A stretch of 64,000 nt of DNA from Mycobacterium palustre (lineage in GTDB: Bacteria; Actinomycetota; Actinomycetes; Mycobacteriales; Mycobacteriaceae). Where the stretch lies: positions 62,001-126,000 of the forward strand of contig NZ_LQPJ01000098.1 in assembly GCF_002101785.1 (NCBI RefSeq), given 5' to 3'. The translations under genes were made by a program, and so were the position numbers. The notes beneath the pieces were generated by a model, which saw nothing but the letters and a program-made list of their open reading frames with translations, was not told the origin of the DNA and did not search any database. Below are positions 26,671 to 35,466 of this stretch, in pieces; position 1 is the first letter of the stretch, and each line of letters opens with the position of its first letter.

Positions 26671-28140
26671 CTAGGCGTCGACGGTGTAACCCATCGGCAT
26701 CAGCACGCTCTTTTGCTGCGTGAAGTGCTCGACGCCTTCGGGCCCGTTCTCGCGGCCGATGCCGGAGTTCTTGTAGCCGCCGAACGGGCAGCACGGGTCG
26801 AAGGCGTACCAGTTGATCGCGTACGTCCCGGTGCGGATCTTCTCCGCGATCTCGATGCCGTGCGGCACGTCGGCGGTCCACACGCTGCCGGCCAGCCCGT
26901 ACGCCGAGTCGTTGGCGATCTTGATCGCGTCCTCCTCGCTGTCGTAGGGGATGATGCTGAGCACCGGGCCGAAAATCTCCTCCTGGGCGATCGTCATCTT
27001 GTTGTCGACGTCGGCGAACACGGTGGGCTGCACGAAGAACCCGCCGTCCAGGCCCTCGGGACGCCCGCCGCCGCAGACCAGCCGCGCGCCTTCCTCGATG
27101 CCCTTGGCGATGTAGCCCTCGACGCGGGCGCGCTGCTTCTCCGAGATCAGCGACCCGATCTGGGCGGCGGCGTCCGATGGCGTCCCCACCGGCAGCGCCT
27201 GCACGAAACCGGCGACGGCGTCGACGATTTCGTCGTAACGCGACCGCGGTGCCAGGATGCGGGTCTGCGCCACGCAGGCCTGCCCGGTGTTCATGATCCC
27301 GGAGAACACCAGCATCGGAATGGCGCTGGCCAGGTCCACGTCGTCGAGGACGATGGCCGCCGACTTGCCGCCGAGCTCTAGCGTGCAGGGCTTGAGCATC
27401 TCGGCGGCGCGCCGGCCGATTTCCTTGCCGACGGCGGAGCTGCCGGTGAAGGAGAACAGGTCGACCCCGGGATTGGAGGTCAGCGCCTGCCCGGTCTCGG
27501 CCCCGCCGGGCACCACCGACAGCACGCCCTCGGGCAGGCCGGCCTGGGCGAACACCTCGGCCAAAGCGTTCGCGCTCAAGGGTGTTTCGGCGGCCGGCTT
27601 GAGCACCACCGTGCACCCGGCCAGCAGCGCGGGGCCCAGCTTGTTGACGGCCAAGAACAGCGGCACGTTCCAGGCCACGATCGCGCCCACCACGCCGATC
27701 GGCTCGCGGTAGACGATGCTCTGCCCGTAACCGCCGTTGCGGATCTCCCGCCACTTGACCTGGTCGACCGCGGGGCCGGCGAAGAAGTTCAACGCGCCGA
27801 GCGTGCTCATCCAGTGCATCGTTTCGATGCCGGTCGGCGGCTGGCCGGTCTCGCCCGCGAGGATCGCGGTGAAGTGGTCCTTGCGCTCCTCCATCAGCTT
27901 GAGCGCGTTGGCGATGACCGCGGCGCGCTCCTTCGGCGGCGTCGTGGGCCAGGGGCCGTTGTCGAACGCCGCCCGGGCCGCGGCCACCGCGGCGTCCACG
28001 TCGGCCGCCGCCGCCAGCGGGGCCTTACCCACGTACTCGCCGGTGGCCGGACAGCGCACCTCGATCACGTCCGTGGTCGACGGCTCCGTCCACCTGCCGC
28101 CGATGAAAAGCTGGTCGTATTCGGTCTTCACGTCGGTCAT
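26671..28140 (-). CDS. Aldehyde dehydrogenase (Rv0223c orthologue)
   Basis: 489 residues. NAD(P)-dependent oxidation of an aldehyde to an acid. TLELGGKSAAIVLDD holds the general base Glu (~255-269), NTGQACVAQTR the catalytic Cys, and EIFGPVLSIIPYD the cofactor motif. The C-terminus has FDPCCPFGGYKNSGIGRENG. In M. tuberculosis Rv0223c belongs, as I recall, to the KstR sterol regulon, and a KstR-like site lies 81 bp upstream here. A MIRU element ends exactly at the start codon. About 290 bp downstream of the coding end to the 43-aa gene hold no clear gene. Confidence 0.95.
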   Translation of the reverse strand: MTDVKTEYDQLFIGGRWTEPSTTDVIEVRCPATGEYVGKAPLAAAADVDAAVAAARAAFDNGPWPTTPPKERAAVIANALKLMEERKDHFTAILAGETGQPPTGIETMHWMSTLGALNFFAGPAVDQVKWREIRNGGYGQSIVYREPIGVVGAIVAWNVPLFLAVNKLGPALLAGCTVVLKPAAETPLSANALAEVFAQAGLPEGVLSVVPGGAETGQALTSNPGVDLFSFTGSSAVGKEIGRRAAEMLKPCTLELGGKSAAIVLDDVDLASAIPMLVFSGIMNTGQACVAQTRILAPRSRYDEIVDAVAGFVQALPVGTPSDAAAQIGSLISEKQRARVEGYIAKGIEEGARLVCGGGRPEGLDGGFFVQPTVFADVDNKMTIAQEEIFGPVLSIIPYDSEEDAIKIANDSAYGLAGSVWTADVPHGIEIAEKIRTGTYAINWYAFDPCCPFGGYKNSGIGRENGPEGVEHFTQQKSVLMPMGYTVDA

Positions 28141-28190
28141 CTGCGCCGCTCCTCCTCATTGCTCCGCGCTGCATCGTCGCCGGCGCGCAT
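28138..28190 (-). repeat. MIRU element at the start of the aldehyde dehydrogenase
   Basis: A 53-bp unit with the MIRU core (plus-strand GCGCCGCTCCTCCTCATTGC, GCATCGTCGCCGGCGCG). On the minus strand it encodes a 17-codon micro-ORF, MRAGDDAARSNEEERRR, beginning at 28190. Its TGA overlaps the ATG of the aldehyde dehydrogenase (ATGA). This overlap of element ORF and next gene is the known MIRU arrangement and supplies GAGGAGGAG as the ribosome-binding sequence. A related pair lies at 33901-34003. Confidence 0.85.
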
Positions 28191-28220
28191 GGCGCCACCC
28201 TACCCAAGCGAAAGCAAAAC

Positions 28221-28234
28221 GAGAACACGTTCAT
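28221..28234. promoter_or_regulatory. KstR-like operator upstream of the aldehyde dehydrogenase
   Basis: GAGAACACGTTCAT contains AGAACACGTTC, matching the core of the KstR motif (TnnAACnnGTTnnA) with perfect GAAC/GTTC arms; the outer T/A positions are not conserved. KstR is a TetR repressor of cholesterol catabolism. The site touches the stop of the methyltransferase gene and lies upstream of the MIRU. Assignment rests on the motif and on recalled control of Rv0223c in M. tuberculosis. Confidence 0.55.
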
Positions 28235-29010
28235 TATCGGGGTGCGAGCACCAGCACCAGATTGCTGACCAGGAACTCGCGCAGCACCGGCACCGAGGTC
28301 AGCCGCCAGGCCCATCGCGGGTGGTAGCGGGGAAATGCGGCGACGAGCGCCCCCGTGCCGGCCGCCCAGTCCAGGCCGTCGGCGGCCGACACGGCGAATA
28401 ACGACGACCCGTAGTTGTTTTTGGCCGGATGGCCGTGTTTGCGGGCATAGCGGGCGGCGGCGCGGGCGCCGCCCAGGTAATGCGTCAGGCCCATTTCGTG
28501 ACCCCCGAACGGGCCCAGCCACACGGTGTAGGACAGCACGACCAGCCCGCCCGGCTTGGTCACCCGCAACATCTCCGCGCCGAGCCGCCAGGGCGCCGGC
28601 ACGTGCTCGGCGACGTTGGAGGACAGGGAGATGTCCACGCTGTCGTCGGCGAACGGCAGCGCCATGCCCGAGGCCCGGACGAACGCCGCGCCCGCTTTTC
28701 CGGCGCCCGCCACGGCCGGACCGGCCGCGTGCATCTCGGCCGGGTCCGGTTCGACACCGATGTAGCGCACGCCGGCGCCGGCGAACGCCGCCGCGAAATA
28801 TCCCGGCCCGCCGCCGATGTCGAGCAGCGTGCGACGGGTCGGGGGCTCGCCGTGGATGCCCAGCCACAGGTCACCGATCATCGCCGCCGTGTCGGCGGCC
28901 AGGGCGCCGTAGAAGCGGCCCGGGTCGGACCGCTCGTGGCGAAACTCCGACAGCAGCCGCAGCGACCGGGATAGCGTCGCCCGCCGCGCGAAAACGTCAG
29001 TGACGGCCAC
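28234..29010 (-). CDS. SAM-dependent methyltransferase (Rv0224c orthologue)
   Basis: 258 residues of class I fold. Motif I is LLDIGGGPGYFAAAFA (~62-77), the acidic ribose-binding GVEPDP follows, then ASGMALPFADDSVDISLSSNVAEHV as motifs II-III. The orthologue is reported essential or near-essential in M. tuberculosis, substrate not firmly known to me. It is upstream of the aldehyde dehydrogenase on the same strand, but the KstR-like site at its 3' end suggests the dehydrogenase has its own promoter. Confidence 0.9.
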   Translation of the reverse strand: MAVTDVFARRATLSRSLRLLSEFRHERSDPGRFYGALAADTAAMIGDLWLGIHGEPPTRRTLLDIGGGPGYFAAAFAGAGVRYIGVEPDPAEMHAAGPAVAGAGKAGAAFVRASGMALPFADDSVDISLSSNVAEHVPAPWRLGAEMLRVTKPGGLVVLSYTVWLGPFGGHEMGLTHYLGGARAAARYARKHGHPAKNNYGSSLFAVSAADGLDWAAGTGALVAAFPRYHPRWAWRLTSVPVLREFLVSNLVLVLAPR

Positions 29011-29037
29011 CGGGCAACCCTACGGCGGCGGCCGCAC

Positions 29038-29650
29038 CTACCGGTCGTGCCGCATCAGGTAGGGCGCCACGCCCAGCTTCTCGACGAGCGCCAGCCAATC
29101 CGCCCCCGATACCGCGAAGTCCGCGGTTCGTTGACCCGCTGGCGCACGTCGTCGGGCCAAAAGAACCGGCGGTCGAAGCCCCCTACCGTGTCGCGACACC
29201 CGATGCTCAGCGGCTGCATCCCAGGAATGCCTACGCCCAGCACCGGGGGGCTGGGAAACAGCGGGTCGGTCCCGGCGGCGGCGCGGGCGAGTCCGGCCCG
29301 AGCTGGTCACTTCGGTGACCGGCGAGGGTGGGAATTCGGCCGAAGCCTTCGGCCCCCACCCAGGCATCCACGTCGATCGGCAGGCCGTGTCGGGCGTCGG
29401 GCGCTTCCAGTCGTGTCCCATCTCGGCGACCGCTTGCGAGCCGCCCAGACGCGCGCGCGGCATGGGCCTGCGCGGCCAGGTACAGCCCGCCGAGGACGGC
29501 GCAAAAAGCGAAGATCCCGACGACCAGGAACAGGGAAGTCCTCGCGGCGTTTCGTTGCCACGCGGGTCCCGTCACGGCGGCCCGTTTCGAGCCCCAGAAC
29601 GGGGGATCCGCCACAAACCGGCGCGAGGCGGCCGACTCATTTGGGTTCAT
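29038..29650 (-). pseudogene. Frameshifted remnant of a membrane-anchored protein gene
   Basis: Reading starts at ATG 29650 (MNPNESAASRRFVADPPFWG). A membrane helix TSLFLVVGIFAFCAVLGGLY follows, then HGLPIDVDAWVGAEGFGRIP. That frame stops at 29231. A second frame, open from about 29315 to about 29130, gives FPSPPVLGVGIPGMQPLSIG and FFWPDDVRQRVNEP. A third gives TADFAVSGADWLALVEKLG and ends YLMRHDR at 29038. Base composition by codon position favours each frame only in its own part, so two frameshifts (near 29310 and 29130) seem to have broken one ~200-aa gene. Sequencing error cannot be excluded. Family not recognised. Confidence 0.55.
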
Positions 29651-29752
29651 GGAGAAACGATCGCGCTGCCGGGCAGGCCGCACCGGGCTTTTCGGTTTTG
29701 CTGGAACGCCGGTGCGGGGTACGTGTGGGCCGTGCCATTAGGCTGGCGACCG

Positions 29753-30907
29753 ATGCCTACCGTCCGTTCCGTCCTGCTGCTGTGCTGGCGCGACACCGGC
29801 CACCCACAGGGCGGCGGCAGCGAAGCCTACCTGCAGCGCGTCGGCGCGCAGCTCGCCGCGTCCGGGGTTGCCGTCACGCTGCGCACCGCCCGCTACCCGG
29901 GCGCGCCGCGGCGCGAGGTGATCGACGGTGTCGACGTCAACCGCGCCGGCGGCCGGTACACGGTGTACGTCTGGGCGCTGCTGGCCATGGCGCTCGCCCG
30001 GCTTGGGCTGGGCCCGCTGCGGCGGGTGCGGCCCGACGTGGTCGTCGATACCCAGAACGGCCTGCCGTTTCTGGCGCGCCTGGTGTACGGGCGGCGCGTC
30101 GTGGTGTTGGTGCACCACTGCCACCGCGAGCAGTGGCCGGTGGCCGGGCCGGTGCTGGGGCGGATCGGCTGGTTCGTGGAGTCGACGGTGTCGCCGCGGG
30201 TGAACCGGCGCAGCCAGTACGTGACGGTGTCGATCCCGTCGGCCCGCGACCTGGTCGGGCTGGGCGTCGCAAACGGGCAGATCGCGGTCGTGCGCAACGG
30301 CCTCGACGAGGCGCCGGCCCAATCGTTGACCGGCCCGCGTTCGGCCGCACCGCGGGTCGTCGTGCTGTCCCGGCTGGTGCCGCACAAGCAGATCGAAGAC
30401 GCGCTGGAAGCGGTCGCCGCGCTGCGCCCGCACATGCCGGGTGTGCACCTCGACATCGTCGGCGGCGGCTGGTGGCGCCAGCGGCTCGTCGACCACGCGC
30501 GCCGGCTGGGCATCGCCGACGCGGTCACGTTCCACGGCCATGTCGACGACGTCACCAAACACCATGTGCTGCAAAGCGCCTGGGTGCACGTGCTGCCCTC
30601 CCGCAAGGAGGGCTGGGGCCTCGCCGTCGTCGAGGCCGCGCAGCACAAGGTGCCCACCATCGGCTACCGCTCGTCGGGCGGGCTGTGCGACTCGATCGTC
30701 GACGGGGTGACCGGGATCCTGGTGGACGGCCGCGCCGAGCTTGTCGACAGCCTGGAACGGCTGCTCCGCGATCCGGTGCTGCGCGACCAGCTCGGCGCCA
30801 AGGCGCAGACGCGCAGCGGCGAATTTTCCTGGGCGCAAAGCGCCGAGGCGATGCGCGGTGTGCTGGAGGCGGTGCGGGCCGGCGAGTACGTCAGCGGGGT
30901 CGTCTAG
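29753..30907 (+). CDS. Glycosyltransferase, GT4-like (Rv0225 orthologue)
   Basis: 384 residues, equal to Rv0225. The N-terminal Rossmann domain starts SVLLLCWRDTGHPQGGGSEA, with the Gly-rich acceptor loop. The C-terminal domain has VVVLSRLVPHKQIEDAL and the EX7E motif in SRKEGWGLAVVEAAQHK. It probably transfers a sugar from a nucleotide or lipid donor to an envelope glycan or glycolipid. Start chosen at 29753 by homology; the frame extends upstream over the pseudogene without support. Its end overlaps the convergent Rv0226c gene by 17 bp. Confidence 0.92.
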   Translation: MPTVRSVLLLCWRDTGHPQGGGSEAYLQRVGAQLAASGVAVTLRTARYPGAPRREVIDGVDVNRAGGRYTVYVWALLAMALARLGLGPLRRVRPDVVVDTQNGLPFLARLVYGRRVVVLVHHCHREQWPVAGPVLGRIGWFVESTVSPRVNRRSQYVTVSIPSARDLVGLGVANGQIAVVRNGLDEAPAQSLTGPRSAAPRVVVLSRLVPHKQIEDALEAVAALRPHMPGVHLDIVGGGWWRQRLVDHARRLGIADAVTFHGHVDDVTKHHVLQSAWVHVLPSRKEGWGLAVVEAAQHKVPTIGYRSSGGLCDSIVDGVTGILVDGRAELVDSLERLLRDPVLRDQLGAKAQTRSGEFSWAQSAEAMRGVLEAVRAGEYVSGVV

Positions 30908-32594
30908 GCCGGCGCGCCCGGCCCGCCGCCAGCCCCGCCGCGCCCACCAGCAGCAGCGCCAGCCACGCCAGGTGCGCGACCACCGCGGCGGCGCGGCGGC
31001 CCGATGACACCCCGGGGCTGTCGCCGCCGATCCGAAACAGCGCTAGCTCCCGGTCGTGGTACACCGGCCGCAGCGCGCCCAGGGTGCGCGCGGACGCCCC
31101 CATGTCACCGGCGGTGTCCGACTCGACCACCACCCACCCCACGCTGGCCGCTCCCAGCGCGGCGGGATCCGGCCCGGCCAGCAGCAGGTCCTGCACCGCC
31201 CGCGCGCGGTCGCCCTCCCCGGGGATCACGACCCCCGAGATGGCCAGGTCGCCGGTGGTCAGCACGTCGGCGCGCAGCCAGCGCGGCAGCGGGTCGAGCA
31301 CCGGCGCGGGCCCCGACCAGAAGAACCGCCGCATCGTGCCGGCGGGCACCACCGCCACCGTCCGCGGATCCGCGTTGATCGCCGCCGCGACCGCGGCCCA
31401 GCCGGGCGGGTAGCGCACCGGCGCGACCCTGCCCCACACGCCCCACGCCAGGTCGGGCAGCGCCAGGATCAGCGCGAGGCAGCACACCCCGGCCGCGATC
31501 GCGGGCCGAAACCAGCGTCGCAGCGTCACCACCGCGCCCGCCCCCGCGAGCGCGTAACCCGGCAGCGCCAGCGCGACCCACTTCTGCCCGTCGCGCAGCA
31601 CCCCGAAGGCGGGCGCGGCCTGCACCAACGCGCGCAGCGCGTGCAAACCCGGGCCGGTCGCCAGCGCGGCCGGCCCCAGCACCGCGACCGCCGCCAGCAC
31701 CAGCAGCGGCACCGCCGGCCTGCGCCGCAGCACCGCCGGCAACCCGGCCGCCACCACCCCCAGCAGCACAACCGCCGACGACACCGCGAAAAGCGTTGTC
31801 CGCGAAGAGGGTACGGCCTCCCCGTTCCAGATGCCGCCGAGGCTTGCCAGGCTGCCCAGCGTGCCGAGGCCGGGTTCGGCGCGCGGCGCGAACGCGGTCA
31901 CCCCCAGCGCGATCCCCGCCGCGTGCGCCCGCAGCGACGAGCCCAGCACCGATGCGACCAGCCACGGCAGCGCCGCGACCAGCGACACACCCAACGCGGC
32001 GGCGGCGCACACCCACCGCGGCCGGCCCCCCGCGGGGTCCTCGATGGGGGTGGCCGCGCCGACCAGTGCCACCGTCGCGGCCAGCAACAGGCCGGTCGGG
32101 GTCAGCCCGGCCAGCGCCACCCAGAACGCCACCGGGAACCACCCGGTTCCGCCCCCCGCCCGCAGCGACAGCATCGCCGCGGCCACCCAGGGCAGGCTTC
32201 CGTAGCCGACCAGCAGGCTCCAATGCCCCTGCAGGAGGCGTTCGGCCACATAGGGATTCCAGACCGCCAGGGTGACGGCGACGAACTCGCCCCCGGCACC
32301 TACCCCCGGCAGCGCCGTGCGGACCAGCCGGGCCGCGCCCCAGCCCGCGAGCCACAACCCGGCCACCAGCAGCGCCTTGACCGCGACGCCGCCGTCGACC
32401 AGGTGCGACGCCAGCGCCACGGCGAAATCCTGCGGTGTCGCCCGCGGCGCCGACGTCAGCCCCAGCGCGGCGTCGGAAAGGTACGACCGCGGCGTCGACA
32501 CCGCGTCGCGCAACAACAGGTAGCCGGGGGCCGGCAGCGGCCCCGCCACCAGCAGCGCCAGCAACAGCGCGTACGCCGGCCGGGTCCAGCGCAC
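30891..32594 (-). CDS. Large integral membrane protein (Rv0226c orthologue)
   Basis: 567 residues with about twelve membrane segments. The GTG start (VRWTRPAYALLLALLVAG) at 32594 lies 8 bp after the stop of the DUF3068 gene, suggesting coupled translation. The layout of many helices, an extracytoplasmic loop after the first helix, and a C-terminal soluble stretch before a last helix resembles GT-C-like envelope proteins, but no DxD-type motif is clear. M. tuberculosis Rv0226c is 576 aa. Probably works with the Rv0227c-type protein and the neighbouring glycosyl- and acyltransferases in envelope biogenesis. Confidence 0.88.
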   Translation of the reverse strand: MRWTRPAYALLLALLVAGPLPAPGYLLLRDAVSTPRSYLSDAALGLTSAPRATPQDFAVALASHLVDGGVAVKALLVAGLWLAGWGAARLVRTALPGVGAGGEFVAVTLAVWNPYVAERLLQGHWSLLVGYGSLPWVAAAMLSLRAGGGTGWFPVAFWVALAGLTPTGLLLAATVALVGAATPIEDPAGGRPRWVCAAAALGVSLVAALPWLVASVLGSSLRAHAAGIALGVTAFAPRAEPGLGTLGSLASLGGIWNGEAVPSSRTTLFAVSSAVVLLGVVAAGLPAVLRRRPAVPLLVLAAVAVLGPAALATGPGLHALRALVQAAPAFGVLRDGQKWVALALPGYALAGAGAVVTLRRWFRPAIAAGVCCLALILALPDLAWGVWGRVAPVRYPPGWAAVAAAINADPRTVAVVPAGTMRRFFWSGPAPVLDPLPRWLRADVLTTGDLAISGVVIPGEGDRARAVQDLLLAGPDPAALGAASVGWVVVESDTAGDMGASARTLGALRPVYHDRELALFRIGGDSPGVSSGRRAAAVVAHLAWLALLLVGAAGLAAGRARRPRRPR

Positions 32595-32602
32595 TCGGGG
32601 AG

Positions 32603-33907
32603 CTAGGCCCGTTCGGGTGGGCCCGGGGGAGCTCCCGGGGGTTCCGGCGGCCCGGCCTCGGGGGCGGGCTTGGTCGGTTCCTCCGGGGCGGCGGTGGGCG
32701 GCTCCGGGCCCGGCGGGTCCTCGCCCAGCACCGGGCGCTGCGTCGGAAGCTTCTCGGTTTCGGCCTCGGCGCCGGGCACCGGTTCCTCCAGCCCGCTGCG
32801 GCCGAAGAACTCCTGGTCGCTGCGGTCCAGGCCGGGGTCGGTCAGCGCGCTCTCCGTCCGCAGGCTGAAGGAGGCCAGGACGCCGCCGCCGATCAGCGCG
32901 ATCAGGCCGACGGCGGTGAAGGTGATGGGCAGCACGCGCGACCACAGCGCCAGCCGGTCGCGCTCATCGCGGGCGGCGTTGACCTGGGATTCGACGGTGT
33001 CCTCGGTGGAGGTGACCTTGTAGTCGGCCAGCGTCATCTCGGGCTTGAGCGGGTCGCGGGCAAAGTAGTGGTTGGCGTGCTCGGTCTGCTTGACGATGGT
33101 TCCCGACACCGGGTCCACCCAGAAGGTCCGCTGCGCCGCGTAGTAGCGGGTCATGGTGATCTGCTCGTTCGGATCGCCGCCCTGCACGCCCCACATCGCC
33201 GCGGACGTGGTCTGTTTGGCGTCCTCCTGGCCGGCCAGCAGCGACGGGTACACGACCGGGGCCACCAGCCTGCCGTCGGCGTTGTAGCCGACGTTCTGGG
33301 TGAAGCGATAGGTGGTCAAGCCGTTGACGTCCTCTTGGGTGTCGTAGTTGACGTCAAAAGGCTTCTGCGCGACCGGGTCGAAGTAGGGGTACGTCTTCTT
33401 CTCGGTGTGGAACGGGAACCGGTAGGCCAGCCCCTCGTGGCGCAGCGGGATCGCGGTGGGCGGGTTCTCGTCGTTGAACGCGCGCGGCTTCTGCACCGAC
33501 CCGCCGGTGTGGGTGTCGTCGGAGACCGACATCGCCGTCTTGCGGTTCAGGGTGACGGTGTCGACGATCGCCAAAAGCAGCCCGCTGTCCTTCTGCTTGT
33601 CGGTGCGCCGCACCGAGGTGCCGACCTGCAGCGTGACGACGTCGGCGTTGGCGGGCGATTCGACGCTGACCTGCTGCTGCGACACCAGCGGCACGTTCTG
33701 GTTGACGACCAGGTGGTCGGTCGACAGCGACGCGGCATCCAGGGCGGTCCCGGACCCCTCGCTGACCAGCGTGGCGTCGAGGTTCAGCGGAATTTTGGTG
33801 ATCCGGCTGCTGGTGTACGTCGACAGCAACAGCGCGGCGATCAGCAGGGCGGCTCCGAGCCCAATCACTGCGCACGCGGCGAAACGCAACATGACCGCTC
33901 GGTTCAT
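32603..33907 (-). CDS. DUF3068/PorA-type membrane protein (Rv0227c orthologue)
   Basis: 434 residues. One N-terminal membrane helix (VIGLGAALLIAALLLSTY, ~15-32), a large extracytoplasmic domain with NQNVPLVSQQQVSVESPANA and TFWVDPVSGTIVKQTEHANH, and a second helix near residue 330 (LPITFTAVGLIALIGGGVL). A Pro/Glu-rich cytoplasmic tail ends GPPERA and is longer than in M. tuberculosis (421 aa). The family is actinobacterial and of unknown biochemical role. Its ATG is the overlap codon of a MIRU micro-ORF, so translation may be coupled to the repeat. Confidence 0.93.
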   Translation of the reverse strand: MNRAVMLRFAACAVIGLGAALLIAALLLSTYTSSRITKIPLNLDATLVSEGSGTALDAASLSTDHLVVNQNVPLVSQQQVSVESPANADVVTLQVGTSVRRTDKQKDSGLLLAIVDTVTLNRKTAMSVSDDTHTGGSVQKPRAFNDENPPTAIPLRHEGLAYRFPFHTEKKTYPYFDPVAQKPFDVNYDTQEDVNGLTTYRFTQNVGYNADGRLVAPVVYPSLLAGQEDAKQTTSAAMWGVQGGDPNEQITMTRYYAAQRTFWVDPVSGTIVKQTEHANHYFARDPLKPEMTLADYKVTSTEDTVESQVNAARDERDRLALWSRVLPITFTAVGLIALIGGGVLASFSLRTESALTDPGLDRSDQEFFGRSGLEEPVPGAEAETEKLPTQRPVLGEDPPGPEPPTAAPEEPTKPAPEAGPPEPPGAPPGPPERA

Positions 33908-34003
33908 TTGCGCCGCTCCTCCTCATCGCTTCGCTTTGCATCGTCGCCGGCGCGGTTCATTTGCGCCGCTCCTCCTCATCGCTTCGCTTTGCATCGCCGG
34001 CGC
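33901..34003 (-). repeat. Two tandem MIRU units upstream of the DUF3068 gene
   Basis: Unit 1 is 33901-33953 (53 bp). Unit 2 is 33954-34003 (50 bp) and lacks one TCG in GCATCG(TCG)CCGG. A third GGTTCATGAGCGCCGC stub follows at 34004. On the minus strand unit 2 encodes MNRAGDAKRSDEEERRK from ATG 34010; its TGA overlaps the ATG at 33960 of unit 1, which encodes MNRAGDDAKRSDEEERRK. That TGA overlaps the real gene ATG at 33907. The gene itself begins MNRA, the same four residues. Copy number is likely variable between strains. Confidence 0.88.
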
Positions 34004-34160
34004 GGTTCATGAGCGCCGCCCGCGTCGGGCGCGACCCCCTCCGATTTGACCAAGCGGCGAGGCAAACCCGTTCGACCCTAACAGCAGAATTTAAGGCCCC
34101 GGCTTAGCAGCCCGCGCAACCCGAAGCGCGGCGCGCACCGGCGAGGGCACACTGTTGGGC

Positions 34161-35345
34161 GTGACCGAGGGCCAGCGGGTGGGGGGAACGCGCAGCTTCC
34201 TGCCCGCCGTGGAGGGCATGCGCGCCTGCGCCGCCATGGGCGTGGTCGTCACGCACGTCGCCTTCCAGACCGGGCACTCCAGCGGCACCACCGGCCGGTT
34301 GTTCGGCCGCTTCGATCTGGCCGTCGCGGTGTTCTTCGCGTTGTCGGGGTTCCTGTTGTGGCGGGGGCACGCCGCGGCGGCGCGCGAGCTGACCCCGCGG
34401 CCCCGCACTGGTCACTATTTGCGGTCCCGGGCGGTCCGCATCATGCCGGCCTATTTGGTTGCGGTCGTCGTGATCCTGACCCTGCTGCCGGACGCCGACC
34501 ACGCCAGCCCGACGGTGTGGCTTGCCAACCTGACCCTCACCCAGATCTATGTCCCGCTCACCCTGACCGGCGGCCTGACCCAGATGTGGAGCCTGTCGGT
34601 CGAGGTCAGCTTCTATCTGGCGCTGCCGGTCCTGGCATTGCTGGCGCGCCGGCTGCCGGTCGCGGCGCGGGTGCCGGCGATCGCCGCGCTCGCCGCGCTC
34701 AGCTGGAGCTGGGGCTGGGCGCCTCTTTTGTTGGGGCATTTCGGCCCCGGCGTCAACCCACTGAACTGGCCGCCGGCGTTTTTCTCCTGGTTTGCCGCCG
34801 GGATGCTGCTGGCGGAGTGGGCCTACCGCCCGATCGGGTTGGCGCACCGGTTGGCGCGCCGCCGGGTGCCGATGGCCGCCGTCGCGGTGCTGGCGTACCT
34901 GGTTGCGGCGTCGCCGCTGGCCGGTCCGGAGGGCCTGGTTCCCGGGACGGCCGCCCAGTTCGCGGTCAAGACGGCGGCGGGCGCCGTGGTGGCGTTCGCG
35001 CTGGTGGCGCCGCTGGTGCTGGACCGGCCCGACACGCCACACCGGCTGCTGGGCAGCACCGCCATGGTGACTTTGGGGCGCTGGTCCTACGGCCTGTTCA
35101 TCTGGCATCTGGCCGCGCTGGCGATGGTGTTTCCGGTGCTGGGGACGTTCCCGTTCACCGGGCGGATGCCGGCGGTGCTGGCGTTGACGCTGGTCTTCGG
35201 CTGGGCGATCGCGGCGGTCAGCTACGGCCTGGTGGAGTCGCCGTGCCGGGAGGCGCTGCGCCGTTGGGAGAACCGCGCCAAGGCCCGCGAGGCCGCCCCA
35301 GCCACCCAACCCGTGGACGCCGAGGCGGACGCGATCGCCCCCTGA
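34161..35345 (+). CDS. Membrane acyltransferase, family 3 (Rv0228 orthologue)
   Basis: 394 residues from GTG 34161 (VTEGQRVGGTRSFLPAVEGM). About ten membrane helices. The N-terminal helix holds the family His (MGVVVTHVAFQTGH) and ends in FFALSGFLLWRGHAAAAREL with the conserved Arg pattern of OafA-like enzymes. SLSVEVSFYLALPVLALLA is a second hallmark. It probably O-acylates an extracytoplasmic sugar or lipid. A TTG two codons upstream is possible but weaker. The region between the MIRU pair and this start (about 150 bp) shows nothing else. Confidence 0.9.
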   Translation: MTEGQRVGGTRSFLPAVEGMRACAAMGVVVTHVAFQTGHSSGTTGRLFGRFDLAVAVFFALSGFLLWRGHAAAARELTPRPRTGHYLRSRAVRIMPAYLVAVVVILTLLPDADHASPTVWLANLTLTQIYVPLTLTGGLTQMWSLSVEVSFYLALPVLALLARRLPVAARVPAIAALAALSWSWGWAPLLLGHFGPGVNPLNWPPAFFSWFAAGMLLAEWAYRPIGLAHRLARRRVPMAAVAVLAYLVAASPLAGPEGLVPGTAAQFAVKTAAGAVVAFALVAPLVLDRPDTPHRLLGSTAMVTLGRWSYGLFIWHLAALAMVFPVLGTFPFTGRMPAVLALTLVFGWAIAAVSYGLVESPCREALRRWENRAKAREAAPATQPVDAEADAIAP

Positions 35346-35466
35346 CGTCGCGCGCGGGGCGCCATCCGTGCCGCCGGCCTCGCCCGTGGCGTTTAGGCGG
35401 TACCGCAGGTATCAAAACGCCGATTCCGGGTAATTCCCCGTGTGATCGAGCCAGGGAGGCCTTCCA

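Noticed and set aside
26588..26674. 28-codon frame after a CATAAT box, starting MLFAHAGESVV
   Set aside because: Too short, without family support, and overlapping the end of the aldehyde dehydrogenase; possibly a remnant but not demonstrable.
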